DNA from: Agromyces rhizosphaerae
Lineage (GTDB): Bacteria; Actinomycetota; Actinomycetes; Actinomycetales; Microbacteriaceae
DNA: 64,000 nt
Direction: 5' to 3'
Assembly: GCF_027925245.1 (NCBI RefSeq)
Contig: NZ_BSDP01000001.1
Location: forward strand, 3,162,001 to 3,226,000
Shown here: positions 9,001 to 18,524 of the stretch, in pieces
How positions within the stretch are numbered: position 1 is the first letter of the stretch
Layout of the letters: the number at the start of each line of letters is the position of its first letter
Notes under the pieces: generated by a model
What the model was told of the DNA's origin: nothing
Database searches by the model: none
Seen by the model: the letters and a program-made list of their open reading frames with translations, nothing else
Program-made: the position numbers and the translations under genes

Positions 9001-9774
9001 GATCAGCAGCACGGAGAGCGCGAGCAGCGCCATGCCGGAGTAGAGGCGCCCGTCCAGCAGGTCGGTGCCGAACAGCGCGTTCGCACGCACGATCCACACG
9101 TCGAGCAGCAGCAGCACGACCGCCACGACGGCGACCCCCTCGGCCGTGCCCGCGAGCCCGCGGCGGCGCAGCAGCCAGGCGAGGCCAAGCACGAGCACGC
9201 TCGCGAACGCGATGATCACCGAGCGCACCTCGAGCGACGCGACGAGGTAGGCGACGAAGAGGAACACGATCGCCGCGACCGACGTGAGGATGACGCCGAT
9301 CGAGAGGAGCAGCACCTGCACGCCAGAACGCGTGCGCCTCGCCGGGGCGGTCTCGCCGGCCGCGGCGGAGCCGGAAGCGGGCGTGGGAGGGGAGGGCGCG
9401 ACGCTCGGCTCGGGCGCCTCGCCGGGGGCATCCGCCCGCCCCTCGCCCGGTCCGGCCGGCGCGGCGACGGCCGCCGACCCCGGTGCCGCCGCGGCGACGC
9501 GCGCGGCGTGCTCGCGCCGGGCCCGCTCGCGTTCCGCCTGCTCCGCCCGCAACTCGGCGATGAGCGCCTGCCGGCCCTGCTCGGCCTCGAGCACCCCGCG
9601 CGAGGCCGCGAGCAGCTCCCCGGCGCGCGGCACGTCGAGCGCGAGGCCGCACGCGTCGCACGTCGCCGAGCGCAGCGGCGTGAAGCAGGCGGGGCACCGC
9701 GTCGTGTCGACGAGGTGCTCGGGGGCCTCGGGCCAGCGGCGGAGACCGGGACGTGGCGCGCGCGCGTCGCTCAT
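6100..9774 (-). CDS. Giant polytopic membrane protein with N-terminal zinc ribbon (SCO7613 C-terminal-domain type)
   Basis: This 1,224-residue protein starts with a zinc ribbon (CPACFTPL then CDACGLAL, near residues 27-44). A charged, probably helical segment rich in Glu/Arg/Ala and a Pro/Ala-rich linker follow. From about residue 155 to the end there are some thirty or more hydrophobic segments. This resembles the actinobacterial SCO7613 C-terminal-domain membrane proteins, whose function is unknown. The ATG at 9774 (MSDARAP) is chosen because the ribbon begins soon after it; the longer frame to 9822 adds no conserved residues. It is monocistronic between two tRNA genes. Assignment is by architecture only. 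Confidence 0.75.
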   Translation of the reverse strand: MSDARAPRPGLRRWPEAPEHLVDTTRCPACFTPLRSATCDACGLALDVPRAGELLAASRGVLEAEQGRQALIAELRAEQAERERARREHAARVAAAAPGSAAVAAPAGPGEGRADAPGEAPEPSVAPSPPTPASGSAAAGETAPARRTRSGVQVLLLSIGVILTSVAAIVFLFVAYLVASLEVRSVIIAFASVLVLGLAWLLRRRGLAGTAEGVAVVAVVLLLLDVWIVRANALFGTDLLDGRLYSGMALLALSVLLIGARWATRVRVPGWAAAGLVPTAVFLLGSTVSEELPTSVWAGGGLALAVGAAAWFLPASASRAVAVGAGAFGGILALAAAPWTDEVPVLWSLWAIAGVWGGWALIADAHPAERLRRESARAGALLAGIAAALGPALELADRVAEPAAIALAPAAAGAVAVLAAAARLLPIRSVSTLAVWASVPALVVAAAASAFALPYAVMTVVDRITAFEFASASGTGREYALGSAAAAIALGAATLAVTYLLRSGRRFLAVPVGLLAAAVFPFAASLDRPECVAVLLLAAAAALAACAALRVSTTVRVVLASGGGLAVVVALLVASDPVLFSAALAAVVALAVAGRVLSRAVWTEGAVAVADALHVVIAALGVVGLFAGAPALLGELGVDLPEDWDAAASWASAGAALCLLIAGLTWRAWRDADLVAAAGPLAVAAVLAATTVAFSTDEPSRGVAALLVTLAATAWQWSRRAIVVRMTLALVAPVGALITGIALVTDGLHRADLAGVAGAVAATIAAGVLLLLPEAPPTPRLVWAGSVALVAVTTVGLVVIGDVPAWLPLLLLAPTPVLVAASVGDVVTGPWRHASWGSVLLAIAAAWSGSATLGADAVEAYSLPAAIALATVWFLLTARHHPDAPPERSATALATGATATALLPSAAAADDAVRALVVAAVGIALVVAGFVLPERVAGARAAAIALAMGWAGTALASAVAGITAARLGTTFLPPEPWGAVALMAGFLASVGWVRRRATPGAAAEWLLAASVAVALAPVLAMLAAGAPEWRVILALAVLAVLHVAAAWSTTRPFGGSVTRWSTLAALVLLAIVSLATDAVQPSDPVTAGVALALLGAGVIDLVRTPARSSWSTLGPGLAVLLLPALAADFTDPELWRVVTLGVASLAVLLVGAFGRLQAPFLIGGVVLAVHAVAQLWPWIAALYQAVWWWVWLGIAGVLLIVIAATYERQLRTARRVIATIGSFR

Positions 9775-9982
9775 GGCTGAATGCTGCCAGAGCACGGATG
9801 CCCGGTGGCGGATGCCGCGCACCTGTGGACCGTGTCCTCACCGGCGTGCGCGTGGAGCACGCGCGCGGCCGGGCCGCCCCGCGCGCCCGCGGAACGCGTG
9901 CAGTAGACTCGTTCGGGTTGTCTCCGTGCACCGGTGCGTCTCGGCGCGCCCACACGGGAGACCCACGAGTTGAGTGCCGACT

Positions 9983-10057
9983 CGGGGCGTAGCTCAGCTT
10001 GGCTAGAGCGCCCGCTTTGGGAGCGGGAGGTCGCAGGTTCGAATCCTGTCGCCCCGA
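9983..10057 (+). tRNA. tRNA-Pro (anticodon UGG)
   Basis: The acceptor stem is CGGGGCG/CGCCCCG with discriminator A. The anticodon loop TTTGGGA gives UGG and the T-arm has GGTTCGAATCC. It lies 50 bp upstream of tig; a TAGACT box at 9904-9909 is a plausible -10 for it. Confidence 0.97.
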
Positions 10058-10107
10058 CGAGTCGCTCGAGTCGACTCGAACTTCCACGAATTCAGGAGAA
10101 CCGTTCC

Positions 10108-11553
10108 ATGCCGACCACTTCGGTTGAGAAGCTGAGCCCCACCCGTGCCAAGCTCACCATCACGGTGACGCCGGAGGAGCTCAAGCCCAGCATCACGCAC
10201 GCCTACGGCCACATCGCCGAGCAGGTCAACATCCCCGGCTTCCGCAAGGGCAAGGTTCCGCCGCCCATCATCGACCAGCGCGTCGGCAAGGGCGCCGTGC
10301 TCGAGCACGCCGTGAACGAGGGCCTCGACGGCTTCTACCGTTCCGCGATCGAGGAGCACAAGCTCCGCCCGCTCGGCCGCCCGGAGGCCGACATCGTCGA
10401 GTGGCCCAGCGACAAGGACTTCTCGGGCGACCTGCTGCTCGCCATCGAGGTCGACGTGCGCCCCGAGATCGAGCTGCCCGAGTACGCCGGCGTCGAGCTG
10501 ACCGTCGACGCGGTCGAGGTCGGCGACGACGAGGTGGCCGAGGAGCTCGACCGTCTGCGCACCCGCTTCGGCACCCTCATCACGGTCGACCGTCCCGCCA
10601 CCACCGGTGACTTCGTCACCCTCGACCTGGTCGCCACCATCGACGGCGCCGAGGTCGACACCGCCTCGGGCGTCTCCTACGAGATCGGCTCGGGCGAGTT
10701 GCTCGAGGGCATCGACGAGGCGCTCGACTCGCTCACCGCGGGCGAGACCACGACCTTCGAGTCGAAGCTGCTCGGCGGCGACCACCAGGGCGAGACCGCC
10801 GAGATCACCGTGAACGTCACCGCCGTGAAGGAGCGCGAGCTCCCCGAGGCCGACGACGACTTCGCGCAGATCGCGAGCGAGTTCGACACCCTCGACGAGC
10901 TCAAGGCGAGCCTCGTCGAGCAGGTCTCGAAGTCGAAGGTCTTCGGCCAGGGCACCCAGGCCCGCGACCTGCTCGTCGACAAGCTCCTCGAGCTCGTCGA
11001 GGTGCCGGTCGCCGAGTCGGTCATCGAGGACGAGGTGCACCGCCACCTCGAGGGCGAGGGTCGTCTCGAGGACGACGAGCACCGCGCCGAGGTCACCGAG
11101 TCGAGCACCAAGGCCTTCAAGACGCAGATCGTGCTCGACGCGATCGCCGAGAAGGAGTCGGTGCAGGTCAGCCAGGAGGAGCTCAGTCAGTACCTCGTCC
11201 AGGGCGCCGCGCAGTACGGCATGGACCCGAACGAGTTCGTGCAGGCGCTCAGCTCGAACGGCCAGATCCCGGCCATGGTCGGCGAGGTCGCGCGCAACAA
11301 GACGCTCGCGATCGTGCTCGGCAAGGCCGTCGTGAAGGATTCCAACGGTGCCGTCGTCGACCTGAGCGAGTTCACCGCGGTCCCCGGTCAGGACGACGAG
11401 GCGGATGCCGCTGAGGGCGACGCCGTCGTCGAGGAGACCGTCGCCGAGGAGCCGGCCGCCGCGGAGCCGGCCGCCGAGGAGGCCCCGGTCGAGGAGGCTC
11501 CCAAGAAGAAGGCGCCGGCCCGCAAGAAGGCCGCCGCGAAGGACGCCGAGTAG
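10108..11553 (+). CDS. tig: Trigger factor (ribosome-associated chaperone and prolyl isomerase)
   Basis: This 481-residue protein binds the ribosome exit tunnel and helps nascent chains fold. The N-terminal ribosome-binding domain carries the signature GFRKGKVPP near residues 46-54. The FKBP-type isomerase domain is in the middle ([16 protein letters not shown] onward), followed by the helical chaperone domain. After residue 430 there is a low-complexity tail of repeated EEPAA/EEAP blocks ending in Lys/Ala ([16 protein letters not shown]), common in actinobacterial trigger factors. The start has CAGGAG 9 bp upstream. It lies directly behind tRNA-Pro, and clpP1-clpP2-clpX follow about 3 kb later, a common grouping. 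Confidence 0.97.
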   Translation: MPTTSVEKLSPTRAKLTITVTPEELKPSITHAYGHIAEQVNIPGFRKGKVPPPIIDQRVGKGAVLEHAVNEGLDGFYRSAIEEHKLRPLGRPEADIVEWPSDKDFSGDLLLAIEVDVRPEIELPEYAGVELTVDAVEVGDDEVAEELDRLRTRFGTLITVDRPATTGDFVTLDLVATIDGAEVDTASGVSYEIGSGELLEGIDEALDSLTAGETTTFESKLLGGDHQGETAEITVNVTAVKERELPEADDDFAQIASEFDTLDELKASLVEQVSKSKVFGQGTQARDLLVDKLLELVEVPVAESVIEDEVHRHLEGEGRLEDDEHRAEVTESSTKAFKTQIVLDAIAEKESVQVSQEELSQYLVQGAAQYGMDPNEFVQALSSNGQIPAMVGEVARNKTLAIVLGKAVVKDSNGAVVDLSEFTAVPGQDDEADAAEGDAVVEETVAEEPAAAEPAAEEAPVEEAPKKKAPARKKAAAKDAE

Positions 11554-11570
11554 GCGACACCCGCACGATC

Positions 11571-11606
11571 GAGAGGGTCGGATGCCAGGGGGCATCCGGC
11601 CCTCTC
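11571..11606. terminator. Terminator hairpin after tig
   Basis: The arms GAGAGGGTCGGATGCC and GGCATCCGGCCCTCTC pair across an AGGG loop with one G-U pair. It separates tig from the convergent gene at 11624 and contains the recurring GGATGCC/GGCATCC pair. Confidence 0.85.
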
Positions 11607-11623
11607 GCCGTCTCCGGCCCCGG

Positions 11624-12349
11624 TCAGGCGCGTGCTGCGTCGACCCGCGCCACCGTGGAGTCGACCGACTCGTCCGCCTCGAGCGCGGTCGTCCAGGCGC
11701 CGCGGCCGCCCCGGAGGATCGCCATCGCGGCCCCGGTGAACGCGATGAGGCCGAGCACCATCGAGGCGTAGGTGATCCATACGCCCGAGAGGAAGTTCGG
11801 CAGTCCGAACTCGACGACGACCCACACGAGCAGCGCGATCGGCACCCACACGGGTGCGATGCGCGATCGGAGCATCGCGATGCCCGTGAAGACGACGCCG
11901 AGCACGGTGCCGAGCAGGCCGAACGCGAGGTAGGGCAGGAAGGCGCCGCCCTGGGAGGCATCCGCCGCGGCCACCGCCGCAGCCGTGTCGCCCGTCTCGG
12001 TGGCGTACACGGCCATCTCGCGACCCACGAGGGACGCCCCCGCGAACACCGCGTGACCGAAGGCGCCGAGACCCGAGAGCACCGCGCCGATCGTGCCGGT
12101 GACGCGGGCGCGATGCACCGTCGCATGGGCGAGTCCGACCAGTCCGATGGCCCAGCACACCTGCGACAGAGCGAACAGCTGCAGGCCGAGCGCGGCGGTG
12201 GGCGACTCCGCGAGCAGGCGGATGTACTCCGCGTTGTCGTCGGGGAACTCGGGCTGCAGCAGCAGCCCGACGAACGCCAGCACGATGCCGGCGACCAGCG
12301 AGACGGCGACGACGACTCGTCGCAGGGCGGGCAGTGCGGTGCGGGACAT
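11624..12349 (-). CDS. Multi-pass membrane protein of unknown function
   Basis: The 241-residue product has about six hydrophobic helices, starting with VVVAVSLVAGIVLAFVGLLL, and short polar loops. The loop PEFPDDNAEYIRLLAESP between helices 1 and 2 and the late SGVWITYASMVLGLIAF helix recall small actinobacterial membrane proteins of the DUF4386 type, but I cannot assign a family with confidence. The ATG at 12349 has a strong GAGGAGG upstream. It is a single gene, divergent from the histidine kinase gene at 12522, with which it shares a 172-bp intergenic region. It could therefore be a target of that two-component system, but no evidence here decides this. Confidence 0.65.
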   Translation of the reverse strand: MSRTALPALRRVVVAVSLVAGIVLAFVGLLLQPEFPDDNAEYIRLLAESPTAALGLQLFALSQVCWAIGLVGLAHATVHRARVTGTIGAVLSGLGAFGHAVFAGASLVGREMAVYATETGDTAAAVAAADASQGGAFLPYLAFGLLGTVLGVVFTGIAMLRSRIAPVWVPIALLVWVVVEFGLPNFLSGVWITYASMVLGLIAFTGAAMAILRGGRGAWTTALEADESVDSTVARVDAARA

Positions 12350-12521
12350 GAGGACCTCCTCGATCGCGGGCCGCGGCCGTTCCGCGACCCCTGACGGGAA
12401 CGTAGGAGGGCCGGCGCGTCACGGTCTGCCGCGCCGCGTACCGGGCCGGTCCACCCGCGTCGACACGAGGAGTCGACCCGGGTGGATTCCCGCGCGACGC
12501 GCCGGGCGCTAGCCTCCGATC

Positions 12522-13676
12522 ATGGAGCGTTCCCGCCATCGAGATCTCGCGGTCGACCTGGTGCTCGCGGGCATCGTCGCAGCCGCAGGTCTCGCCGAGG
12601 TGTGGGTGCCGCTCGAGTCCGTGCAGGGCACCGGCTCGCCGATCGTCAGCAGCGTCGCGATCGTCCTCGCGGGGTGCCTGCTCGCCCTGCGTCGGCGGGC
12701 CCCGATCGCGCTCGTCGGCGTACCGGCGACCTGGGTGCTCGCCGGCATCGTGACGCTCGGCGATCTCCAGATCCTGTTCTTCGGGGAGCTCGTCCCCATG
12801 TACTTCGCGCTCTACTCGGGCATCCGATTCGGCCGCCCGCGGGCAGCCGCGGCGGTTGCCGGTTCGGTGGCGCTCGCCGTCGTGATCGCGGACCTCACCA
12901 TCCCGTACCTGCAGGATGCGAGCGAGCTCCTGTTCCACTGGGGAATCCTGATCGCGATCGCACTCATCGCGCTCGGCGTGCGCCGATCCGAAGCGCGGGC
13001 CGTCGCGGCGGCGCTCCGCGCCGAGCGCTCCGAGGCGGAGGCGCGCCATGCAGCCATGCTCGCCGTGGCCGAGGAACGGGCTCGCATCGCGCGCGAGCTG
13101 CACGACATCCTCGGGCACTCGATGAGCGTGGTGGTCGTGCAGGCGGGGGCCGCCGCCGAAGTGGTCGACGACGACCCGGTCGCGGTGCGCCGTGCGCTCG
13201 AGGCGATCCGCTCGATCGGGCGCGACTCGCTCGCCGAGGTGCGTCGGGTCGTCGCGCTGCTGCGCGAGGACGAGGAGGCGGGCCTCGCGCCGGTGCCGGG
13301 CATCGATCGGCTGCCCGACCTCATCGCGCAGGCCCGGGATGCGGGTCTCGACGTCACGTACTCGGTGGTCGGCAACGTCGACGCGCTCTCCGCCGGCCGG
13401 GGGCTCGCGGTCTACCGGGTCGTGCAGGAGGCGCTCACCAACGTGCGCCGACACGCGAACGCGCGGTCGGCGGCCGTGGTCGTGACCGCGACGCCGGACG
13501 CGGTGACCGTGACCGTGACGGACGACGGCGGTGGCCACGCGGCGAGCGGGGCGGCGGGCCACGGCCTGTTCGGCATGCGCGAGCGCGTCGCGATCTACGG
13601 CGGCGAACTCGAGGCGGGCCCGCAGGAGGGCGGATGGCACGTCCGCGCGGAGCTTCCGGTGCTGGGGCCGTCGTGA
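12522..13676 (+). CDS. NarL/DesK-type sensor histidine kinase
   Basis: The 384-residue kinase has about four to five membrane segments in its first 152 residues and almost no extracellular domain. A short coiled segment and a HisKA_3 dimerisation domain follow, with phosphoacceptor His194 in RELHDILGHS. The HATPase domain contains VVQEALTNVRRHA (N-box) and TDDGGGH plus GHGLFGMRERV (G-boxes). The start is supported by a TAGCCT box ending 6 nt before the ATG with no ribosome site, indicating a leaderless transcript. The stop overlaps the start of the response regulator (GTGA), so the pair is translationally coupled. The signal is unknown; architecture suggests a membrane or cell-envelope cue. 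Confidence 0.9.
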   Translation: MERSRHRDLAVDLVLAGIVAAAGLAEVWVPLESVQGTGSPIVSSVAIVLAGCLLALRRRAPIALVGVPATWVLAGIVTLGDLQILFFGELVPMYFALYSGIRFGRPRAAAAVAGSVALAVVIADLTIPYLQDASELLFHWGILIAIALIALGVRRSEARAVAAALRAERSEAEARHAAMLAVAEERARIARELHDILGHSMSVVVVQAGAAAEVVDDDPVAVRRALEAIRSIGRDSLAEVRRVVALLREDEEAGLAPVPGIDRLPDLIAQARDAGLDVTYSVVGNVDALSAGRGLAVYRVVQEALTNVRRHANARSAAVVVTATPDAVTVTVTDDGGGHAASGAAGHGLFGMRERVAIYGGELEAGPQEGGWHVRAELPVLGPS

Positions 13677-14350
13677 ACGACGCCGCTGCACCCCTCCGCG
13701 TGCTGCTCGTCGACGACCAGGAGCTCGTGCGCGTCGGGTTCCGGTTGATCCTCGAGCGGGCCGGCATGGTCGTCGTGGGGGAGGCGGGCGACGGCGAGCA
13801 GGCGGTGGCCGCCGCATCCGCCCATCACCCCGACGTGGTGCTCATGGACGTGCGGATGCCGGTGGTGGACGGCATCGAGGCGACGCGCAGGATCATGGCG
13901 GGCGAGTCGCCGCCACGCGTGCTCGCACTCACGACGTTCGACCTCGACGAGTACGTGTTCGCGACCGTGCAGGCGGGGGCATCCGGGTTCCTGCTCAAGG
14001 ACGCGCCGCCGGCCGACCTCGTGCACGCGGTGCGCGTGGTCGCCCGGGGAGACGCCATGCTCGCACCCACGGTCACCGCACGCCTGCTCGGGAGGTTCAC
14101 GGCCCCGGCCGATGCCGATCGACCCACCGTCACGCTGCCGGCGCTCACGGAGCGCGAGCGGGAGGTCGTGCGGCTCGTCGCCCACGGCCGGTCGAACGCG
14201 GAGATCGCCGAGCGGCTCTTCCTCAGCGAGTCGACGGTGAAGACCTACGTGTCGCGGCTGTTCGCGAAGCTGGGCGTGCGCGATCGCGTGCAGGTCGCGG
14301 TGCTCGCCTACGAGAGCGGCCTGGTGCGCCCGGGCGAGCCGATCGCCTGA
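13673..14350 (+). CDS. LuxR/NarL-family response regulator
   Basis: The 225-residue partner of the upstream kinase has a receiver domain with the acidic pair DD at 14-15, phosphoacceptor Asp59 in VVLMDVRMP, a Thr in LALTTF and Lys in [10 protein letters not shown]-terminal LuxR-type helix-turn-helix follows ([20 protein letters not shown] then [19 protein letters not shown]). The GTG at 13673 overlaps the kinase stop. Targets cannot be read from the sequence; the closest separately transcribed gene is the divergent membrane protein at 11624-12349. Confidence 0.92.
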   Translation: MNDAAAPLRVLLVDDQELVRVGFRLILERAGMVVVGEAGDGEQAVAAASAHHPDVVLMDVRMPVVDGIEATRRIMAGESPPRVLALTTFDLDEYVFATVQAGASGFLLKDAPPADLVHAVRVVARGDAMLAPTVTARLLGRFTAPADADRPTVTLPALTEREREVVRLVAHGRSNAEIAERLFLSESTVKTYVSRLFAKLGVRDRVQVAVLAYESGLVRPGEPIA

Positions 14351-14409
14351 CGCGCGCGACACGTCCTCCGCCCACGGCGAACAGCACGACCCGGCCGATT
14401 CGCAGCGGA

Positions 14410-14415
14410 TAGATT
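14410..14415 (+). promoter_or_regulatory. Candidate -10 box for clpP1-clpP2
   Basis: TAGATT fits the actinobacterial TANNNT -10 and would start transcription near 14422, giving a leader of about 29 nt before the chosen clpP1 start at 14451. It excludes the alternative start at 14418. Confidence 0.5.
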
Positions 14416-14450
14416 CGATGCCGAACGCGAATACCGAAATGGAGCGACAC

Positions 14451-15035
14451 ATGGCCGAACCGGCACTGCAGCCCAGTGTTTTCGATCGACTGCTGAAGGA
14501 CCGCATCATCTGGCTCGGTTCCGAGGTGCGAGACGACAACGCGAACGAGATCGCCGCGAAGCTCCTGCTCCTCGCCGCCGAGGACCCGAAGAAGGACATC
14601 TACCTCTACATCAACTCGCCCGGCGGCTCGATCACCGCGGGCATGGCGATCTACGACACCATGCAGTTCGTGCCGAACGACATCGTCACGGTCGGCATCG
14701 GCATGGCCGCCTCGATGGGGCAGCTGCTGCTCACCGCGGGCGCCAAGGGCAAGCGCTACATCACCCCGAACGCGCGCGTGCTGCTGCACCAGCCGCACGG
14801 CGGCTTCGGCGGCACCGCGAGCGACATCCAGACGCAGGCGCAGCTCATCCTCGACATGAAGCGCCGCCTCGCCGAGATCACCGCTGCGGCGACCGGCAAG
14901 ACGGTCGAGCAGATCAACGCCGACGGCGACCGCGACCGCTGGTTCAACGCCGAGGAGGCCCTCGAGTACGGGTTCGTCGACGCGATCCGCGAGTCGGCGA
15001 CCGACGTCTCGGGCGGCGGCGGCACGGCGGCATAG
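14451..15035 (+). CDS. clpP1: ATP-dependent Clp protease proteolytic subunit 1
   Basis: The 194-residue serine protease subunit has the triad Ser88 (GMAASMG), His113 (LLHQPHGG) and an Asp in DRDRWF. It forms one of two heptameric rings; in Actinobacteria ClpP1 and ClpP2 assemble into a mixed barrel that works with ClpX or ClpC. The ATG at 14451 is chosen over 14418 and 14439 because it has GGAG 6 nt upstream and lies downstream of the predicted transcription start. The C-terminus ends in a short glycine run. clpP2 follows after 30 bp and clpX after a hairpin, the standard order. Confidence 0.96.
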   Translation: MAEPALQPSVFDRLLKDRIIWLGSEVRDDNANEIAAKLLLLAAEDPKKDIYLYINSPGGSITAGMAIYDTMQFVPNDIVTVGIGMAASMGQLLLTAGAKGKRYITPNARVLLHQPHGGFGGTASDIQTQAQLILDMKRRLAEITAAATGKTVEQINADGDRDRWFNAEEALEYGFVDAIRESATDVSGGGGTAA

Positions 15036-15065
15036 GGCAGCGAGAGAAGAGAGAACGACACCCAC

Positions 15066-15737
15066 ATGAAGACTCCCGACTTCGGCGGCACCGCGCACGG
15101 CGCCCTCGCCGCCCCCGGTTCGCGCTACATCCTCCCGAGCTTCGAGGAGCGCACGGCCTACGGCTACAAGCGCCAGGACCCGTACGCCAAGCTGTTCGAG
15201 GACCGCATCATCTTCCTCGGCGTGCAGGTCGACGACGCCTCGGCCGACGACATCATGGCCCAGCTCCTGGTGCTCGAGTCGATGGATCCCGACCGCGACA
15301 TCATCCTGTACATCAACTCGCCCGGCGGCTCGTTCACGGCCATGACGGCGATCTACGACACGATGCAGTACATCCGCCCGCAGATCCAGACGGTCGTGCT
15401 CGGCCAGGCCGCGTCGGCGGCGGCGGTCATCGCGGCGGCGGGCACGCCCGGCAAGCGCCTGGCGCTGCCGAACGCGCGCGTGCTCATCCACCAGCCCGCC
15501 GTCGGCCAGGCAGGCCAGGGCCAGGCGTCCGACATCGAGATCCAGGCCGCCGAGATCATGCGCATGCGCACGTGGCTCGAGGAGACGCTCGCGCGCCACT
15601 CCAAGCGCGACCAGCAGCAGGTGCACGAGGACATCGACCGCGACAAGATCCTCTCGGCGGAGGAGTCGCTCGAGTACGGCCTCATCGACCAGGTGCTCAC
15701 GAGCCGCAAGAACGCTCCGGCGTCGATCGCTCCGTAG
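15066..15737 (+). CDS. clpP2: ATP-dependent Clp protease proteolytic subunit 2
   Basis: This 223-residue ClpP paralogue has Ser117 (GQAASAA), His142 (IHQPA) and an Asp in DIDRDKIL. It has about 30 more N-terminal residues than ClpP1, as in other Actinobacteria, where this region is processed or shapes the pore. It is co-transcribed with clpP1. It should form the partner ring and provide docking for the Clp ATPase; which ring docks ClpX here is inference from mycobacterial work. Confidence 0.96.
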   Translation: MKTPDFGGTAHGALAAPGSRYILPSFEERTAYGYKRQDPYAKLFEDRIIFLGVQVDDASADDIMAQLLVLESMDPDRDIILYINSPGGSFTAMTAIYDTMQYIRPQIQTVVLGQAASAAAVIAAAGTPGKRLALPNARVLIHQPAVGQAGQGQASDIEIQAAEIMRMRTWLEETLARHSKRDQQQVHEDIDRDKILSAEESLEYGLIDQVLTSRKNAPASIAP

Positions 15738-15755
15738 CATCCGCTCGACGATCGA

Positions 15756-15784
15756 GGGCGGGAGGGCGCATGCCCCTCCCGCCC
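15756..15784 (+). terminator. Hairpin between clpP2 and clpX
   Basis: GGGCGGGAGGG (15756-15766) pairs perfectly with CCCTCCCGCCC (15774-15784) across a CGCATGC loop, followed by TTCGTCGTTT. It suggests clpX has its own promoter; TTAGGCT near 15840 contains a -10-like TAGGCT. Confidence 0.75.
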
Positions 15785-15875
15785 TTCGTCGTTTCGCGAC
15801 ATGATCGCGCGAGTTCCCTCACAGAGTCGGTGCGGCGGGTTAGGCTCGAACCGACGCACATCGAAGGAGGCTCGC

Positions 15876-17134
<1,259 letters not shown>

Positions 17135-17153
<19 letters not shown>

Positions 17154-18124
17154 TCCCCTCCGGCGTGCCGCAGCACGCCCAGCAGTTCGTCGGCCGCGTA
17201 GTGCGCCCAGCGCCGGAGTTCGGGCTCGGTCATGTCGTCGATCACGCCGGTCCACGTCCCCGTGCGGTTGACGGCGTGCACGATGCGCATCGATCGCCAC
17301 TCCTCGGCGGTGGGCGGGCGGAGTCCCCACGCCGCGGCCCACGCGTCGCGCACGGGTTCCCACGCGAGGTCCGGCTGACGATCGATCCAGTCGTGCGGCA
17401 CCGCAAGCACCTCGAGCGCGTTCGCCCACTGCCCGTCTGCGAGGTCGAACAGCCGGACGCCGTCGGCCAGGGGGAAGGCGTTACCGGGGTGGAGATCGCC
17501 GTGGTTCCACGCCGACGGGTACGGCGAGTCGGCGAGCACGCGCACGGCGTCCGCGACCGCCGGGCCTGCGGCCCGCAGGCGCGACGCATCGGCATCCACG
17601 AGTCGCGCGGGGTGCGGCGCCGGAAGCCCCGCCAGCAGCTCGACGAGGTCCTCGAACCGGTCCTCCACCCGGATGCTGCGATCCGGCACGCCCGCACCGA
17701 CCAGATCCGTGCGCCGTCCCACGAGGGAGCGCTGCAGGCGCGCCGCCTCGCCGACGAGCCGGGCCCAGACGTCGGTCGTGACCTGGCCCCGCTCGGCGAC
17801 GGACGGCCCGTGGTCGGTCATGAGCAGGAGCCCGCGTCCGGCGTCGATCGCGAGCGGCGCCTGCACGGCGTCCGCCACCAGTTCCGCGAGCACCGCCTGC
17901 ACGCGCGCCTCGAAGGCCATCGCCGGGTGGTTCTGCTTGCACCACACGGTGCCCGCGTCGGTGGCGATCGTGAGCTGCGTCGACCACGGCCGCACGCGGC
18001 GCCGCTCGAGCGGCCCCGTCGGGCGGACGCCGACCTCGCGCAGCATCCGCCGCACCCGGCCCTCGGTCGCGGCGAGCCACTCGGGGGAGCTCACGTGCTC
18101 GCTGAACGGGTCCGGCATGCGCAC
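17135..18124 (-). CDS. Phosphotransferase-family (APH-like) kinase
   Basis: The 329-residue protein has the aminoglycoside phosphotransferase/choline-kinase fold. An N-lobe lysine lies in TVWCKQNHP, the Brenner-type catalytic loop is [10 protein letters not shown] (about residues 200-210), and the metal-binding segment is [11 protein letters not shown]. The true substrate is unknown; many such proteins phosphorylate small alcohols or metabolites rather than antibiotics. It lies 13 bp downstream of the small gene at 18138, so it is probably transcribed from the LexA-boxed promoter at 18437-18483. The ATG at 18124 or 18118 could be used. Its 3' end overlaps clpX on the other strand by 19 bp. 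Confidence 0.8.
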
Positions 18125-18137
18125 AGCCTAAGGAGTG

Positions 18138-18422
18138 TCAGTCGTAGGTGCCGACGACGCTCCACCGGAGCGTGGCGGGGTCGAGCACGACGTCGAAGAC
18201 GAGCGAGCCCGAACCGTCGTCGGCAGTGCCCTGGAAGCGCCAGCCCGTGACGTCGAGCGGCCCGCGCACGCCCGTATCGGCGAGCGGGCGCCACCAGGGA
18301 CACGTGCCCACCAGCGCGGTCGGCCGATCGCTCACGCGGTAGCGCACCTGACGCCAGACGAGTCGGCGCGGCTCGCCGTCGTCACCCGTCGAGACGACCG
18401 TCTCCTCGTCGATCGTGCGCAT
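18138..18422 (-). CDS. Small conserved protein, DUF6504-like, behind a LexA-type box
   Basis: The 94-residue acidic protein has the pattern LVWRQVRYRVSDRP, CPWWRPL, GWRFQG and RWSVVGTYD. This resembles the DUF6504 proteins that in Actinobacteria often accompany the mutagenic polymerase genes imuB/dnaE2. The match is from memory of the pattern and is tentative. GGAGG lies 9 bp before the ATG at 18422. Its promoter is overlapped by a perfect SOS operator, which supports a DNA-damage role. No imuA, imuB or dnaE2 gene is in the window, so the gene stands apart from its usual partners and is instead coupled to a kinase-like gene. Confidence 0.6.
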   Translation of the reverse strand: MRTIDEETVVSTGDDGEPRRLVWRQVRYRVSDRPTALVGTCPWWRPLADTGVRGPLDVTGWRFQGTADDGSGSLVFDVVLDPATLRWSVVGTYD

Positions 18423-18436
18423 CGCGTCACCCTCCG

Positions 18437-18483
18437 TTCGAACATGTGTTCGAATGGTACGACGCGCGGGCGCGACACGCCAA
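18437..18483 (-). promoter_or_regulatory. SOS (LexA/Cheo-box) promoter
   Basis: TTCGAACATGTGTTCGAA (18437-18454) is an inverted repeat with perfect 7-bp arms and contains CGAAC-N4-GTTCG, the Gram-positive LexA operator. On the minus strand TTGGCG (18483-18478) is 18 bp from TACCAT (18459-18454), giving a -35/-10 pair whose start point falls inside the box. LexA bound there would block transcription of the small protein and kinase-like genes. I saw no other CGAAC-N4-GTTCG site in the window. Confidence 0.85.
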
Positions 18484-18524
18484 CGCCCGGTGGACGGGCG
18501 TCAGCGGGCGGTCGTGGCCGCTGC

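Noticed and set aside
14351-14450. ClgR operator before clpP1
   Set aside because: GGCGAAC and TTCGC half-sites occur but are not arranged as a dyad with the expected spacing.
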